NCBI RefSeq assembly: GCF_046546335.1 | Contig: NZ_JBKGYA010000076.1 | Direction: 5' to 3' (one strand) | Length of the DNA stretch: 9,427 bases | Source: Thiohalospira sp046546335 | GTDB lineage: Bacteria > Pseudomonadota > Gammaproteobacteria > Thiohalospirales > Thiohalospiraceae | In this document: positions 1-6,175 of the stretch, piece after piece | Layout: each line of letters opens with the position of its first letter | Numbering within the stretch: the stretch's first letter is position 1 | Translations under genes and position numbers: made by a program | The notes under the pieces: model-generated | What the model saw: the letters and a program-made list of their open reading frames with translations, nothing else | The model's database searches: none | What the model was told of the DNA's origin: nothing

Positions 1-77
1 CGTGAATACATCCCTGTAGCCTCGACGGCGGCATCCATGCCGCCGACGGTCCCGGCAATCCCTGCCACCTCCCGGCT
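1..77. repeat. REP-like intergenic hairpin repeat, copy 1 (may continue beyond window start)
   Basis: The core is a near-perfect dyad: GGCGGCAT (27-34), CC, ATGCCGCC (37-44). It is extended by C26-G45, an A25/A46 mismatch, then G24-C47 and C23-G48. The same ordered blocks (TCCCTG, ACGGCGGC, ATCC, CCGCCGA, ATCCC) recur with almost identical spacing at about 5991-6068, so this is a repeat family and not a chance hairpin. The left part may be cut by the window edge. No coding potential is evident. It resembles REP-type extragenic palindromes by size, position and symmetry; this is analogy, not a family match. No convincing sigma-70 promoter for miaB could be picked out in 1-128. Confidence 0.6.
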
Positions 78-128
78 CTTTGGCCCCGGGTAGCTCCCCC
101 GGCATGTACTAGAGGCGATAGCAGAACC

Positions 129-1475
129 ATGGGCGGCAAGCTCTACATCCGCAGCCACGGCTGCCAGATGAACGACCACGACAGCCAGCGCATGGCCGAT
201 GCCCTGGCGCGGGGTGGCTACGTCACCACCGACGACCCGGCGGCGGCCGACATCCTCCTGCTCAATACCTGCTCCATCCGCGAGAAGGCCCAGGAGAAGG
301 TCTTCTCCGAGCTGGGCCGCTGGCGCGCCTACAAGGAGGCCAACCCCGATCGGATCATCGGCGTCGGCGGCTGCGTGGCCAGCCAGGAGGGGGAGGCCCT
401 GCGCCAGCGCGCCCCCTGGGTGGACATGGTCTTCGGCCCCCAGACCCTGCACCGGCTGCCGGAGATGGTCACCGAGGTGAAGCGGGAGCGCGCCCCGGTG
501 GTGGATATCAGCTTCCCCGAGATCGAGAAGTTCGACCGCCTCCCGGAGCCGCGCGCCGAGGGCCCGTCCGCCTACGTCTCCATCATGGAGGGGTGCTCGA
601 AGTACTGCACCTTCTGCGTCGTCCCCTATACCCGGGGGGAGGAGATCAGTCGCCCCTTCGACGACGTCATCGCCGAGGTGGCGGCCCTGGCCGAGCAGGG
701 GGTGCGCGAGGTGAACCTCCTGGGGCAGACGGTGAACAGCTACCGCGGCCCCACGGCGGATGGCGAGACCGCCGATCTCGGCGTGCTCATCAGCTACATC
801 GCCGCCATCGACGGTATCGACCGCATCCGCTACACCACCTCCCATCCGGTGGACGTCAACGAGAGCCTCATCCAGGCCCACGCCGAGATCCCGGAGCTGG
901 TGGGCCATCTGCACCTGCCGGTGCAGTCCGGCTCGGACCGGGTGCTGGCGCGCATGAAGCGCCAGCACACCGCCCTGGAATACCGCTCCATCGTCCGGCG
1001 GCTACGGGAGGCGCGCCCCGATCTCCACCTCTCCTCGGACTTCATCGTCGGCTTCCCCGGCGAGACCGAGGCGGAGTTCGAGGCGACCATGGACCTCATC
1101 CGCCGCGTCGGCTTCGACCACTCCTTCAGCTTCCTCTACAGCCCGCGCCCCGGCACCCCGGCCACCGACCTGCCCGACGACGTGCCCCTGGCGGTCAAGA
1201 AGGAGCGGCTGTCCATCCTCCAGGCGGAGATCCGCCGCCAGGCCGAGGCCCTGAGCCGGGCCATGGTCGGCACCCGCCAGTCCATCCTGGTGGAGGGGTA
1301 CTCCAAGCGGGGCGAGGAGCTCGCCGGGCGCACCGAGAACAACCGCGTGGTGAACTTCCCCGGCGATCCGGGGTTGATCGGGGGCTTCGTCGACGTCACT
1401 ATCACGGATGCCCTGCCCAATTCCCTGCGCGGCGAGATCGCCGGCGCGGAGAGCGGGCAGCGGCAACGGGCCTGA
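129..1475 (+). CDS. miaB: tRNA-2-methylthio-N6-dimethylallyladenosine (ms2i6A) synthase MiaB
   Basis: Radical-SAM methylthiotransferase that adds a methylthio group to i6A37 of tRNAs reading UNN codons, acting in the cytoplasm with two [4Fe-4S] clusters. The N-terminal UPF0004 domain carries the three auxiliary-cluster cysteines C12 (SHGCQMND), C48 (NTCSIR) and C82 (GGCVASQ). The radical-SAM signature CSKYCTFC gives C156, C160 and C163, followed by VVPYTRGEE, which is diagnostic of MiaB. A TRAM domain spans about residues 382-444. At 448 aa it is close to the E. coli protein (474 aa), and all key residues are present. The ATG at 129 fits the family N terminus; the only Shine-Dalgarno-like string, AGAGG at 111-115, is rather distant (13 nt). 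ybeZ follows after 17 nt. Identification is secure. Confidence 0.97.
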   Translation: MGGKLYIRSHGCQMNDHDSQRMADALARGGYVTTDDPAAADILLLNTCSIREKAQEKVFSELGRWRAYKEANPDRIIGVGGCVASQEGEALRQRAPWVDMVFGPQTLHRLPEMVTEVKRERAPVVDISFPEIEKFDRLPEPRAEGPSAYVSIMEGCSKYCTFCVVPYTRGEEISRPFDDVIAEVAALAEQGVREVNLLGQTVNSYRGPTADGETADLGVLISYIAAIDGIDRIRYTTSHPVDVNESLIQAHAEIPELVGHLHLPVQSGSDRVLARMKRQHTALEYRSIVRRLREARPDLHLSSDFIVGFPGETEAEFEATMDLIRRVGFDHSFSFLYSPRPGTPATDLPDDVPLAVKKERLSILQAEIRRQAEALSRAMVGTRQSILVEGYSKRGEELAGRTENNRVVNFPGDPGLIGGFVDVTITDALPNSLRGEIAGAESGQRQRA

Positions 1476-1492
1476 ACCCCTCGAAGAGCGCC

Positions 1493-2470
1493 TTGACCGA
1501 AACCCTCGAGAGCAACGACCTCCTCCTGGAGCCGGCCGACAACGATCGTCTGGCCAACCTCTGCGGGCAGTTCGACCAGCATCTGCGCCAGGTGGAGACC
1601 CGCCTGGGCGTGGAGATCAACAACCGCGGCAACGCCTTCCGCGTCATCGGCGACGGTCCGGCCATCGCCGCGGCGGATGCCGTCCTGCGCGATCTCTACG
1701 TCGAGGCGGGACGGACCCACCTGACCCCGGACCGCGTCCACCTCTTCCTCCAGGAGGCGGGGGTGGAGGCGGCAGCCGCCCCGCCGGCCGACACCGAGGA
1801 GCGGCTGCCGGAGAGCGCCATCCGCACCCGCAAGGGGATGATCCGGCCGCACGGCCCCAACCAGACGCGCTACGTCCACGGCCTGCTCACCCACGACATC
1901 AACTTCGGCGTCGGCCCCGCCGGCACCGGCAAGACCTACCTCGCCGTCGCCTGCGCCGTGCAGGCGCTGGAGGAGGATCGGGTCAAGCGCTTGGTCCTCA
2001 CCCGCCCCGCGGTGGAGGCCGGCGAGCGGCTGGGCTTCCTCCCCGGCGACCTGGCGCAGAAGGTCGATCCCTACCTGCGCCCCCTCTACGACGCCCTCTG
2101 GGAGATGCTCGGCTTCGAGCGGGTGGGCAAGCTCATCGAGCGCGGGGTCATCGAGATCGCGCCGCTGGCCTACATGCGCGGGCGGACGCTCAACGACGCC
2201 TTCGTCCTCCTGGACGAGGCGCAGAACACCACCGGCGAGCAGATGAAGATGTTCCTCACCCGCATCGGCTTCGGCTCCGCCGCCGCCATCACCGGCGACG
2301 TCACCCAGGTGGACCTGCCCCGGGGGACCGAGTCGGGGCTGCGTCAGGCGGTGGAGGTCCTGCGGGATGTGGAGGGGATCGGCTTCACCTTCTTCCAGAG
2401 CCGGGACGTGGTCCGCCACAGCCTGGTCCAGCGCATCGTCGATGCCTACGACCGCGGGGGGCCGGCATGA
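1493..2470 (+). CDS. ybeZ: PhoH-like ATPase YbeZ
   Basis: PhoH-family P-loop ATPase. The family is associated with RNA metabolism, and YbeZ is reported to partner with the endoribonuclease YbeY, encoded next. The N-terminal part (about 10-110) matches the YbeZ lead-in: LEPADNDRLANLCGQFD, then a KH-like segment. The PhoH domain has Walker A GPAGTGKT at 141-148, the stretch LTRPAVEAGERLGFLPGD, Walker B FVLLDE at 237-242, and the sensor-like TGDVTQVDLP. Length is 325 aa against about 346 in E. coli, lacking the charged E. coli tail. No ATG or GTG lies near the right place. The TTG at 1493 puts the first residues (TETLESNDLLLEPADN) in register with the E. coli start, and AAGAG at 1484-1488 can serve as its ribosome site. 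The stop overlaps the ybeY start (ATGA). Function is confident; the exact start is somewhat less so. Confidence 0.94.
   Translation: MTETLESNDLLLEPADNDRLANLCGQFDQHLRQVETRLGVEINNRGNAFRVIGDGPAIAAADAVLRDLYVEAGRTHLTPDRVHLFLQEAGVEAAAAPPADTEERLPESAIRTRKGMIRPHGPNQTRYVHGLLTHDINFGVGPAGTGKTYLAVACAVQALEEDRVKRLVLTRPAVEAGERLGFLPGDLAQKVDPYLRPLYDALWEMLGFERVGKLIERGVIEIAPLAYMRGRTLNDAFVLLDEAQNTTGEQMKMFLTRIGFGSAAAITGDVTQVDLPRGTESGLRQAVEVLRDVEGIGFTFFQSRDVVRHSLVQRIVDAYDRGGPA
2456..2466 (+). promoter_or_regulatory. G-run ribosome-binding site for coupled ybeY start
   Basis: A run of six G (2456-2461) lies five bases before the ybeY ATG at 2467, inside the last codons of ybeZ. It can pair with the CCUCC of the 16S rRNA tail using one G-U wobble. 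With the ATGA stop/start overlap, this supports reinitiation by ribosomes finishing ybeZ. Inferred from sequence only. Confidence 0.45.
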
Positions 2471-2949
2471 CCGTCGAGGTCGACTGCCAGGACGCCGTCC
2501 CCGCCGGCGAGGCGGACGAACCCCCCTCGCCGGGCCAGCTCACCGCCTGGGTGGCGGCGGCGCTCACCGCCGCGGGCCATACCGCCCCCGCCGAGGTCAC
2601 CGTCCGCTTCGTGGGGACCGAGGAGGGGCGGCAGCTCAATCGCGACTACCGCGGCCGCGACTACGCCACCAACGTCCTCTCCTTCCCCTTCGAGGGGCCG
2701 CCGGGCATCGCCCTGCCGCTGCTCGGCGATCTCGCCATCTGTGCCCCGGTGGTGGAGCGCGAGGCGGCGGAGCAGGGCAAGCCGGTAACCGCCCACTGGG
2801 CCCACCTGGTGGTCCACGGCAGCCTCCACCTGCTGGGCCGCGACCACCAGGACGACGCCGAGGCCGAGGCCATGGAGGCCGAAGAGATTGCCGCCCTGGC
2901 CGCCCTGGGCTATCCCGACCCCTACGAGGAACGCCACCCGCATGACTGA
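2467..2949 (+). CDS. ybeY: 16S rRNA-maturation endoribonuclease YbeY
   Basis: Single-strand-specific, metal-dependent endoribonuclease (UPF0054 family) needed for 16S rRNA 3'-end processing and late 70S quality control; cytoplasmic. The family signature is present as HGSLHLLGRDH, giving the zinc-ligand histidines H117, H121 and H127. Upstream, NRDYRGRDYATNVLSFPF (58-75) is the conserved RNA-facing segment and GDLAIC (87-92) follows. Length is 160 aa, typical for the family. The ATG overlaps the ybeZ stop by 4 nt, and its own end overlaps the ybeX start by 8 nt, so all three are probably made from one message. The acidic segment around 129-141 (DDAEAEAMEAEE) is unremarkable for the family. Confidence 0.96.
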   Translation: MTVEVDCQDAVPAGEADEPPSPGQLTAWVAAALTAAGHTAPAEVTVRFVGTEEGRQLNRDYRGRDYATNVLSFPFEGPPGIALPLLGDLAICAPVVEREAAEQGKPVTAHWAHLVVHGSLHLLGRDHQDDAEAEAMEAEEIAALAALGYPDPYEERHPHD

Positions 2950-3832
2950 AGAGACGACCAACGGTACCGCCAGGGAGGGCGGGCGCGGGCGAACCTGGCT
3001 GGAGCGGCTGGGCCAGGCCCTGGGTGGCTCCGAGCCCCAGGACCAGGAGGAGCTCATCGCCCTGCTGCGCGACGCCGAACAGCGCGATCTCATCGGGGCG
3101 GATGCCCTGCCCATGATCGAGGGTGTCCTGCAGGTCACCGAGATGCAGGTGCGGGACATCATGATCCCGCGCTCCCAGATGGTGGTGGTGGCCCGGGACA
3201 GCGACCCCGCCGACTACCTCCCCATGGTCATCGACTCCGCCCACTCGCGCTTCCCGGTCATCGGCGACAGCCGCGACGAGGTGGTGGGGATCCTCCTGGC
3301 CAAGGACCTGCTGGGCTACTTCGCCCGGGGCGGCAGCGAGGAGTTCGACCTGCGCGAGGCGCTGCGGCCGGCGGTCTTCATCCCCGAGAGCAAGCGGCTC
3401 AACGTCCTGCTGCGGGAGTTCCGCGCCAACCGCAACCACATGGCCATCGTGGTGGACGAGTACGGCGGCGTGGCCGGGCTGGTCACCATCGAGGACGTGC
3501 TCGAGCAGATCGTCGGCGAGATTGAGGACGAGCACGACGCCGGGGAGGACATCTACATCCTGCGCCACGCCGGGGACCGCCACACGGTGAAGGCGCTTAC
3601 CCCCATCGAGGACTTCAACGAGCACTTCGGCACCGATTTCAGTGACGAGGAGTTCGACACCGTCGGCGGGCTGGTGATGAAGGCCTTCGGCCACCTCCCC
3701 CGGCGCAACGAGGCGGTTACCTTCGGCGGTCTGACCTTCAAGGTCCTGCGCGCCGACAGCCGCCGCCTCCATCTCCTCCAGGTCACCCCCGCCAGCGAGG
3801 AGCCGGTGGAGCCGGGCCCCGCCGATGGCTGA
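2942..3832 (+). CDS. ybeX: CBS-domain protein YbeX (CorC/HlyC family)
   Basis: Cytosolic CNNM/CorC-family protein lacking the DUF21 membrane domain. It was named CorC for a proposed role in CorA magnesium/cobalt efflux; genetics in E. coli also link YbeX to ribosome and rRNA metabolism, which fits its place beside ybeZY. Order seen: variable N terminus; EELIALLRDAEQRDLI (36-51); MIPRSQM (74-80) opening CBS1 (about 73-132); CBS2 (about 140-197) with HMAIVVDEYGGVAGLVTIEDVLEQIVGEIEDE; and a C-terminal CorC_HlyC transporter-associated domain (about 212-285) with FDTVGGLVMKAFGHLP. Length 296 aa equals the E. coli length to within a few residues. GAGGA at 2926-2930 lies 11 nt before the ATG. The start overlaps ybeY by 8 nt and the end overlaps lnt by 8 nt. 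Confidence 0.95.
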   Translation: MTEETTNGTAREGGRGRTWLERLGQALGGSEPQDQEELIALLRDAEQRDLIGADALPMIEGVLQVTEMQVRDIMIPRSQMVVVARDSDPADYLPMVIDSAHSRFPVIGDSRDEVVGILLAKDLLGYFARGGSEEFDLREALRPAVFIPESKRLNVLLREFRANRNHMAIVVDEYGGVAGLVTIEDVLEQIVGEIEDEHDAGEDIYILRHAGDRHTVKALTPIEDFNEHFGTDFSDEEFDTVGGLVMKAFGHLPRRNEAVTFGGLTFKVLRADSRRLHLLQVTPASEEPVEPGPADG

Positions 3833-5330
3833 GCGGCCCGCCGGCTGGCGGGCGGATGGCCTGGCGGCCCTGGCCGGGGCCGCCACGGTGGGTGCCTTCG
3901 CCCCGTTCGAACTGCTGCCCCTGGCCGTCCTCGGCCCCGCCGTCCTCCTCTGGCTCTGGCAGGGAGCGACCGTCGGTGCGGCGGCCCGACGCGGCTTCGC
4001 CTTCGGTCTGGGACTGTTCGGCGCCGGGGTCCACTGGGTCTGGGTCTCGATCCACACCTTCGGCCATACCCCGGCCGTGCTGGCCGGGGGGCTCACCCTC
4101 GTCTTCGTGGTGGTGCTGGCCGGCTACTTCGCCCTCCAGGGGGCGGCCGGCGCCTGGCTCGCCCGGCGCCTGGACGCCCGCGGGGTGCCGGCGACGGCCC
4201 TGCTGCTGGTCCTCCATCCGGCGCTCTGGGTGCTGGTGGAGTGGCTCCGGGGCTGGCTGTTCACCGGCTTCCCCTGGCTGCAGCTGGGCTATGCGGCGGG
4301 GGAGGGTCCCCTGGCCGGCTGGGTACCGATCCTCGGCGTCTTCGGCGCCTCGGCGCTGCTCGCCCTCTCCGCCGGCCTGCTGGTGCGCCTGCTGCGCCCG
4401 CCCCGGCGCGCCCCGGTGATCGCCCTGGCGGTGCTCTGGCTCGCCTCGCCGCTACTGGGGCTGGTGGCGTGGACCGAGCCCACCGGCGAGCGCCACAGCG
4501 TCGCCATGGTCCAGGGGGATGTCGACCAGGACGAGAAGTGGCAGCCGGCCAACCGCGGCTGGATCCTGGAGCGCTATGCGCGGCTCTCCCGCCAGCACGC
4601 CGGGGCGGACCTGGTCCTGTGGCCGGAGACGGCGGTGCCGGCCTTCTATCAGCAGGTCTCGGATACGGTCCTGGAGCCACTGGCCGAGGAGCTGGCGGAA
4701 GAGGGCAGCGAGCTGGTGGTGGGGGCGCCGCGCCGGGGCGAGGCGGGCTACTACAACGTCCTGGAGCGGGTGGGGGCGGATGAGCGCTACACCAAGCACC
4801 ATCTGGTCCCCTTCGGCGAGTACCTCCCCTTCGACGCCTGGCTGCGCGGACTCATCGACTTCTTCGACCTGCCCATGTCGGACTTCCGGGCCGGAGCGCC
4901 ACGCCAGCCGCCGCTGGCGGCCGGCGGCATGGAGATGGGGGTCTCCATCTGCTACGAGGATGCCTTCGGCGGCGAGGTGCGCGGGCCGCTTCCGGCGGCC
5001 GGGGTGCTGGTCAACGTCAGCAACGACGCCTGGTGGGGGGATACCGTCGGTCCCCATCAGCACCTGGAGATCGCCGCCTTTCGCGCCCTGGAGGCGGGGC
5101 GGCCCATGCTGCGGGCGACCAACAACGGCATCACCGCCCGCATCGACCACCGCGGCCGGGTGGCGGAGCGGCTGCCGCAGTTCGAGACGGCGGTGATGAC
5201 CACCGAGGTGGCGCCCCGCTCGGGGGCGACCCCCTGGGTCCAGTGGGGCAATGCCCCGGTGGTGGTGGTCGCCTTCGGGGCGCTGGCGGCCCTGGGGCTG
5301 TGGCCTACTGGCCGGCGTAGACGCGCTTGA
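3825..5330 (+). CDS. lnt: apolipoprotein N-acyltransferase Lnt
   Basis: Inner-membrane enzyme that transfers an acyl chain from a phospholipid to the N-terminal cysteine of diacylated lipoproteins, the last step before Lol export. The first ~215 residues are hydrophobic, with about six membrane segments. A periplasmic nitrilase-type domain follows, then a last membrane segment at about 477-493 capped by RRRR (497-500). The catalytic triad is intact: E268 (LVLWPETAVP), K324 (TKHHLVPFGEYLP) and C376 (GVSICYEDAFG), equivalent to E. coli E267, K335 and C387. NVSNDAWWGDTVGPHQHL is the conserved downstream loop. Length 501 aa versus 512 in E. coli. The start overlaps ybeX by 8 nt. The final 26 nt are antisense to the 3' end of ybeL, so there is no room for an ordinary terminator between the two convergent genes. 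Confidence 0.97.
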   Translation: MAERPAGWRADGLAALAGAATVGAFAPFELLPLAVLGPAVLLWLWQGATVGAAARRGFAFGLGLFGAGVHWVWVSIHTFGHTPAVLAGGLTLVFVVVLAGYFALQGAAGAWLARRLDARGVPATALLLVLHPALWVLVEWLRGWLFTGFPWLQLGYAAGEGPLAGWVPILGVFGASALLALSAGLLVRLLRPPRRAPVIALAVLWLASPLLGLVAWTEPTGERHSVAMVQGDVDQDEKWQPANRGWILERYARLSRQHAGADLVLWPETAVPAFYQQVSDTVLEPLAEELAEEGSELVVGAPRRGEAGYYNVLERVGADERYTKHHLVPFGEYLPFDAWLRGLIDFFDLPMSDFRAGAPRQPPLAAGGMEMGVSICYEDAFGGEVRGPLPAAGVLVNVSNDAWWGDTVGPHQHLEIAAFRALEAGRPMLRATNNGITARIDHRGRVAERLPQFETAVMTTEVAPRSGATPWVQWGNAPVVVVAFGALAALGLWPTGRRRRA

Positions 5331-5832
5331 ATCGCGTCCCGTGGCAGCGGGGGCAGGGCGGGATGTGGGCGGTGCGGGTGAAGTGCAGCTCCTCGCCGCA
5401 GCTCTCGCAGCGCAGGGTCCCGACGGTGGTGATCTCGCCGGTGTGCCACTCGCCGAAGCGGTTGGCCCGCTCGGCCCAGTCGGAGAGCTCTACCCGGGTG
5501 CGGTCCGCCACCTTGAGGAAGTTCTCCCACAGGCGCTGCTCCACCTGCTCCAGGTCGAAGCGCAGCCACTGCCCGAACTCCTGACCCGACTCCTCCATCC
5601 AGCTGGCGGCGTCGGCCATGTCACGGCGGACGTATTCGCCGATGCGCTCGGCCTCCTCCCGGGATAGCTCGCCCAGCTCGTGGCTGCGCTCCTTGGCGCG
5701 GTCCACGGCGCGGGCGACGGCGTCACCGGCGTGCTCCTCGAACTCGTCCAGGTATTCCCGGGCGCGCTGCAGGATGCGGTCGTAGGCGTGGGCGTGGCGT
5801 TCACGCTGCTGCTGGTTGTCTTCTTCGGCCAT
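5305..5832 (-). CDS. ybeL: zinc ribbon-containing protein, YbeL family (DUF1451)
   Basis: Small cytosolic protein of unknown role (175 aa; E. coli YbeL about 160). The N-terminal ~110 residues are highly charged and predicted helical, probably coiled coil (RAREYLDEFEEHAG; RAVDRAKERSHELGELSREEAERIGEYVRRDM). WLRFDLEQVEQRLWENFL and FGEWHTGEITTVGTLRCESCG match the family pattern. A C-terminal zinc ribbon uses C142, C145, C160 and C163. The ATG at 5832 is preceded by a strong Shine-Dalgarno, AGAGGAGA (complement of 5836-5843), which rules out the longer in-frame extension through the intergenic palindrome. The gene is divergent from leuS, as its E. coli counterpart is a leuS neighbour, and its last 26 nt overlap lnt on the opposite strand. 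Family assignment is good; no function can be stated. Confidence 0.9.
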   Translation of the reverse strand: MAEEDNQQQRERHAHAYDRILQRAREYLDEFEEHAGDAVARAVDRAKERSHELGELSREEAERIGEYVRRDMADAASWMEESGQEFGQWLRFDLEQVEQRLWENFLKVADRTRVELSDWAERANRFGEWHTGEITTVGTLRCESCGEELHFTRTAHIPPCPRCHGTRFKRVYAGQ

Positions 5833-5835
5833 GGT

Positions 5836-5861
5836 TCTCCTCTCTCGCGGGCGGGCCCGCG
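5836..5861 (-). promoter_or_regulatory. ybeL Shine-Dalgarno with adjacent upstream hairpin
   Basis: Reading the minus strand, CGCGGG-cccg-CCCGCG (5861 to 5846) can form a 6-bp GC-only stem. It is followed two bases later by AGAGGAGA (5843 to 5836), three bases before the ATG at 5832. The ribosome site is clear. Any regulatory effect of the hairpin is a guess; in DNA this rich in G and C, short stems also arise by chance. Confidence 0.55.
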
Positions 5862-5881
5862 GCTGGTTCCGTCTCGACGTC

Positions 5882-5910
5882 AGTCTGGACCGGCCGGGCG
5901 ATGGTGGCAA
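5882..5910 (-). promoter_or_regulatory. candidate weak sigma-70 promoter for ybeL
   Basis: On the minus strand TTGCCA (5910 to 5905, five of six bases matching the -35 consensus) is separated by 17 nt from CAGACT (5887 to 5882), a poor -10 (three of six). It is the best pair I could find between the large palindrome and ybeL. It would give a leader of roughly 40 nt. The weak -10 keeps confidence low. Confidence 0.25.
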
Positions 5911-5950
5911 CGTGCGTCCGGGTCGTGGCGCCAGGCGCCGACGTTCCGGG

Positions 5951-6078
5951 GAGGGCGGACAGCCGGGTCGGGGTAGCGGGCTCGCGGGGACGCGAGGACC
6001 GTCCCTGGCGCTCCACGGCGGCCATCCCTGGCCGCCGAGGCCCCGCGATCCCGCTACCCCGACCCGGCGCCCGCCCTC
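5951..6078. repeat. Long nested palindrome containing REP-like repeat copy 2
   Basis: Three nested arm pairs fold on a common centre. The outer pair is GAGGGCGG (5951-5958) with CCGCCCTC (6071-6078). The middle pair is GCCGGGTCGGGGTAGCGGG (5962-5980) with its perfect complement (6050-6068), continuing after one C/T mismatch into TCGCGGGG (5982-5989) with CCCCGCGA (6041-6048). The inner hairpin is GGCGGCCA (6017-6024), loop TCCC, TGGCCGCC (6029-6036). The middle arm pairs 27 of 28 positions. The interval from about 5991 to 6068 shares ordered blocks with the repeat at 1-77. The 343-bp gene gap 5833-6175 holds this element, two candidate promoters and a smaller dyad; no gene is evident. It could be a REP/BIME-like element, a short inverted-repeat transposon relic, or a structured RNA; the sequence does not decide. 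Confidence 0.8.
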
Positions 6079-6089
6079 TACGCCTGCGC

Positions 6090-6110
6090 CGGCCCGGTCG
6101 TGCCGGGCCG
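6090..6110. promoter_or_regulatory. 8-bp dyad abutting the leuS -35 box
   Basis: CGGCCCGG (6090-6097), spacer TCGTG, CCGGGCCG (6103-6110) is a perfect inverted repeat that ends at the base before the proposed leuS -35 hexamer. Such placement suits a regulator-binding site. It could equally be the outermost part of the neighbouring repeat element. There is no T-tract on either side, so it is not a typical intrinsic terminator. Confidence 0.35.
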
Positions 6111-6140
6111 TTGTGGCCCCTTCCGGCGCTGGGGTATATT
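6111..6140 (+). promoter_or_regulatory. sigma-70-type promoter for leuS
   Basis: The -10 hexamer TATATT (6135-6140) matches TATAAT at five of six positions and stands out in otherwise GC-rich DNA. The -35 candidate TTGTGG (6111-6116) has the TTG core, with an 18-nt spacer. Transcription would start near 6147, giving a leader of about 29 nt before the ATG at 6176. The leader is too short for an attenuator or T-box, so any leuS control here would act at initiation. Confidence 0.65.
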
Positions 6141-6175
6141 CGCCCGTTTCCAGACCCGCCGGACGGAAACCACCG

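Noticed and set aside
1..77. CRISPR repeat or tRNA-like structure
   Set aside because: There is only one hairpin unit at this place, no regular spacer series, and no acceptor or anticodon arms.
78..128. miaB promoter around TTGGCC (80-85) and the TGTACT/TACTAG region
   Set aside because: No hexamer pair has both reasonable match and 16-18 nt spacing; any promoter may lie outside the window.
1136..2419. A 427-codon antisense open frame across miaB and ybeZ
   Set aside because: It crosses two clearly coding genes, has no recognisable motif and shows reverse-frame composition.
5320..5338. Intrinsic terminator for lnt (GACGCG / CGCGTC stem)
   Set aside because: The stem is only 6 bp, the stop codon lies in the loop, and no T-run follows on either strand.
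5816..6175. N-terminal extension of leuS upstream of 6176
   Set aside because: The translated extension is low complexity, spans the palindrome and promoter, and LeuS homologues begin at the MDEQYDPHRVE equivalent.
6147..6175. Attenuator or T-box-like leader for leuS
   Set aside because: The predicted leader is about 29 nt, with no leader peptide and no terminator-like stem downstream of the promoter.
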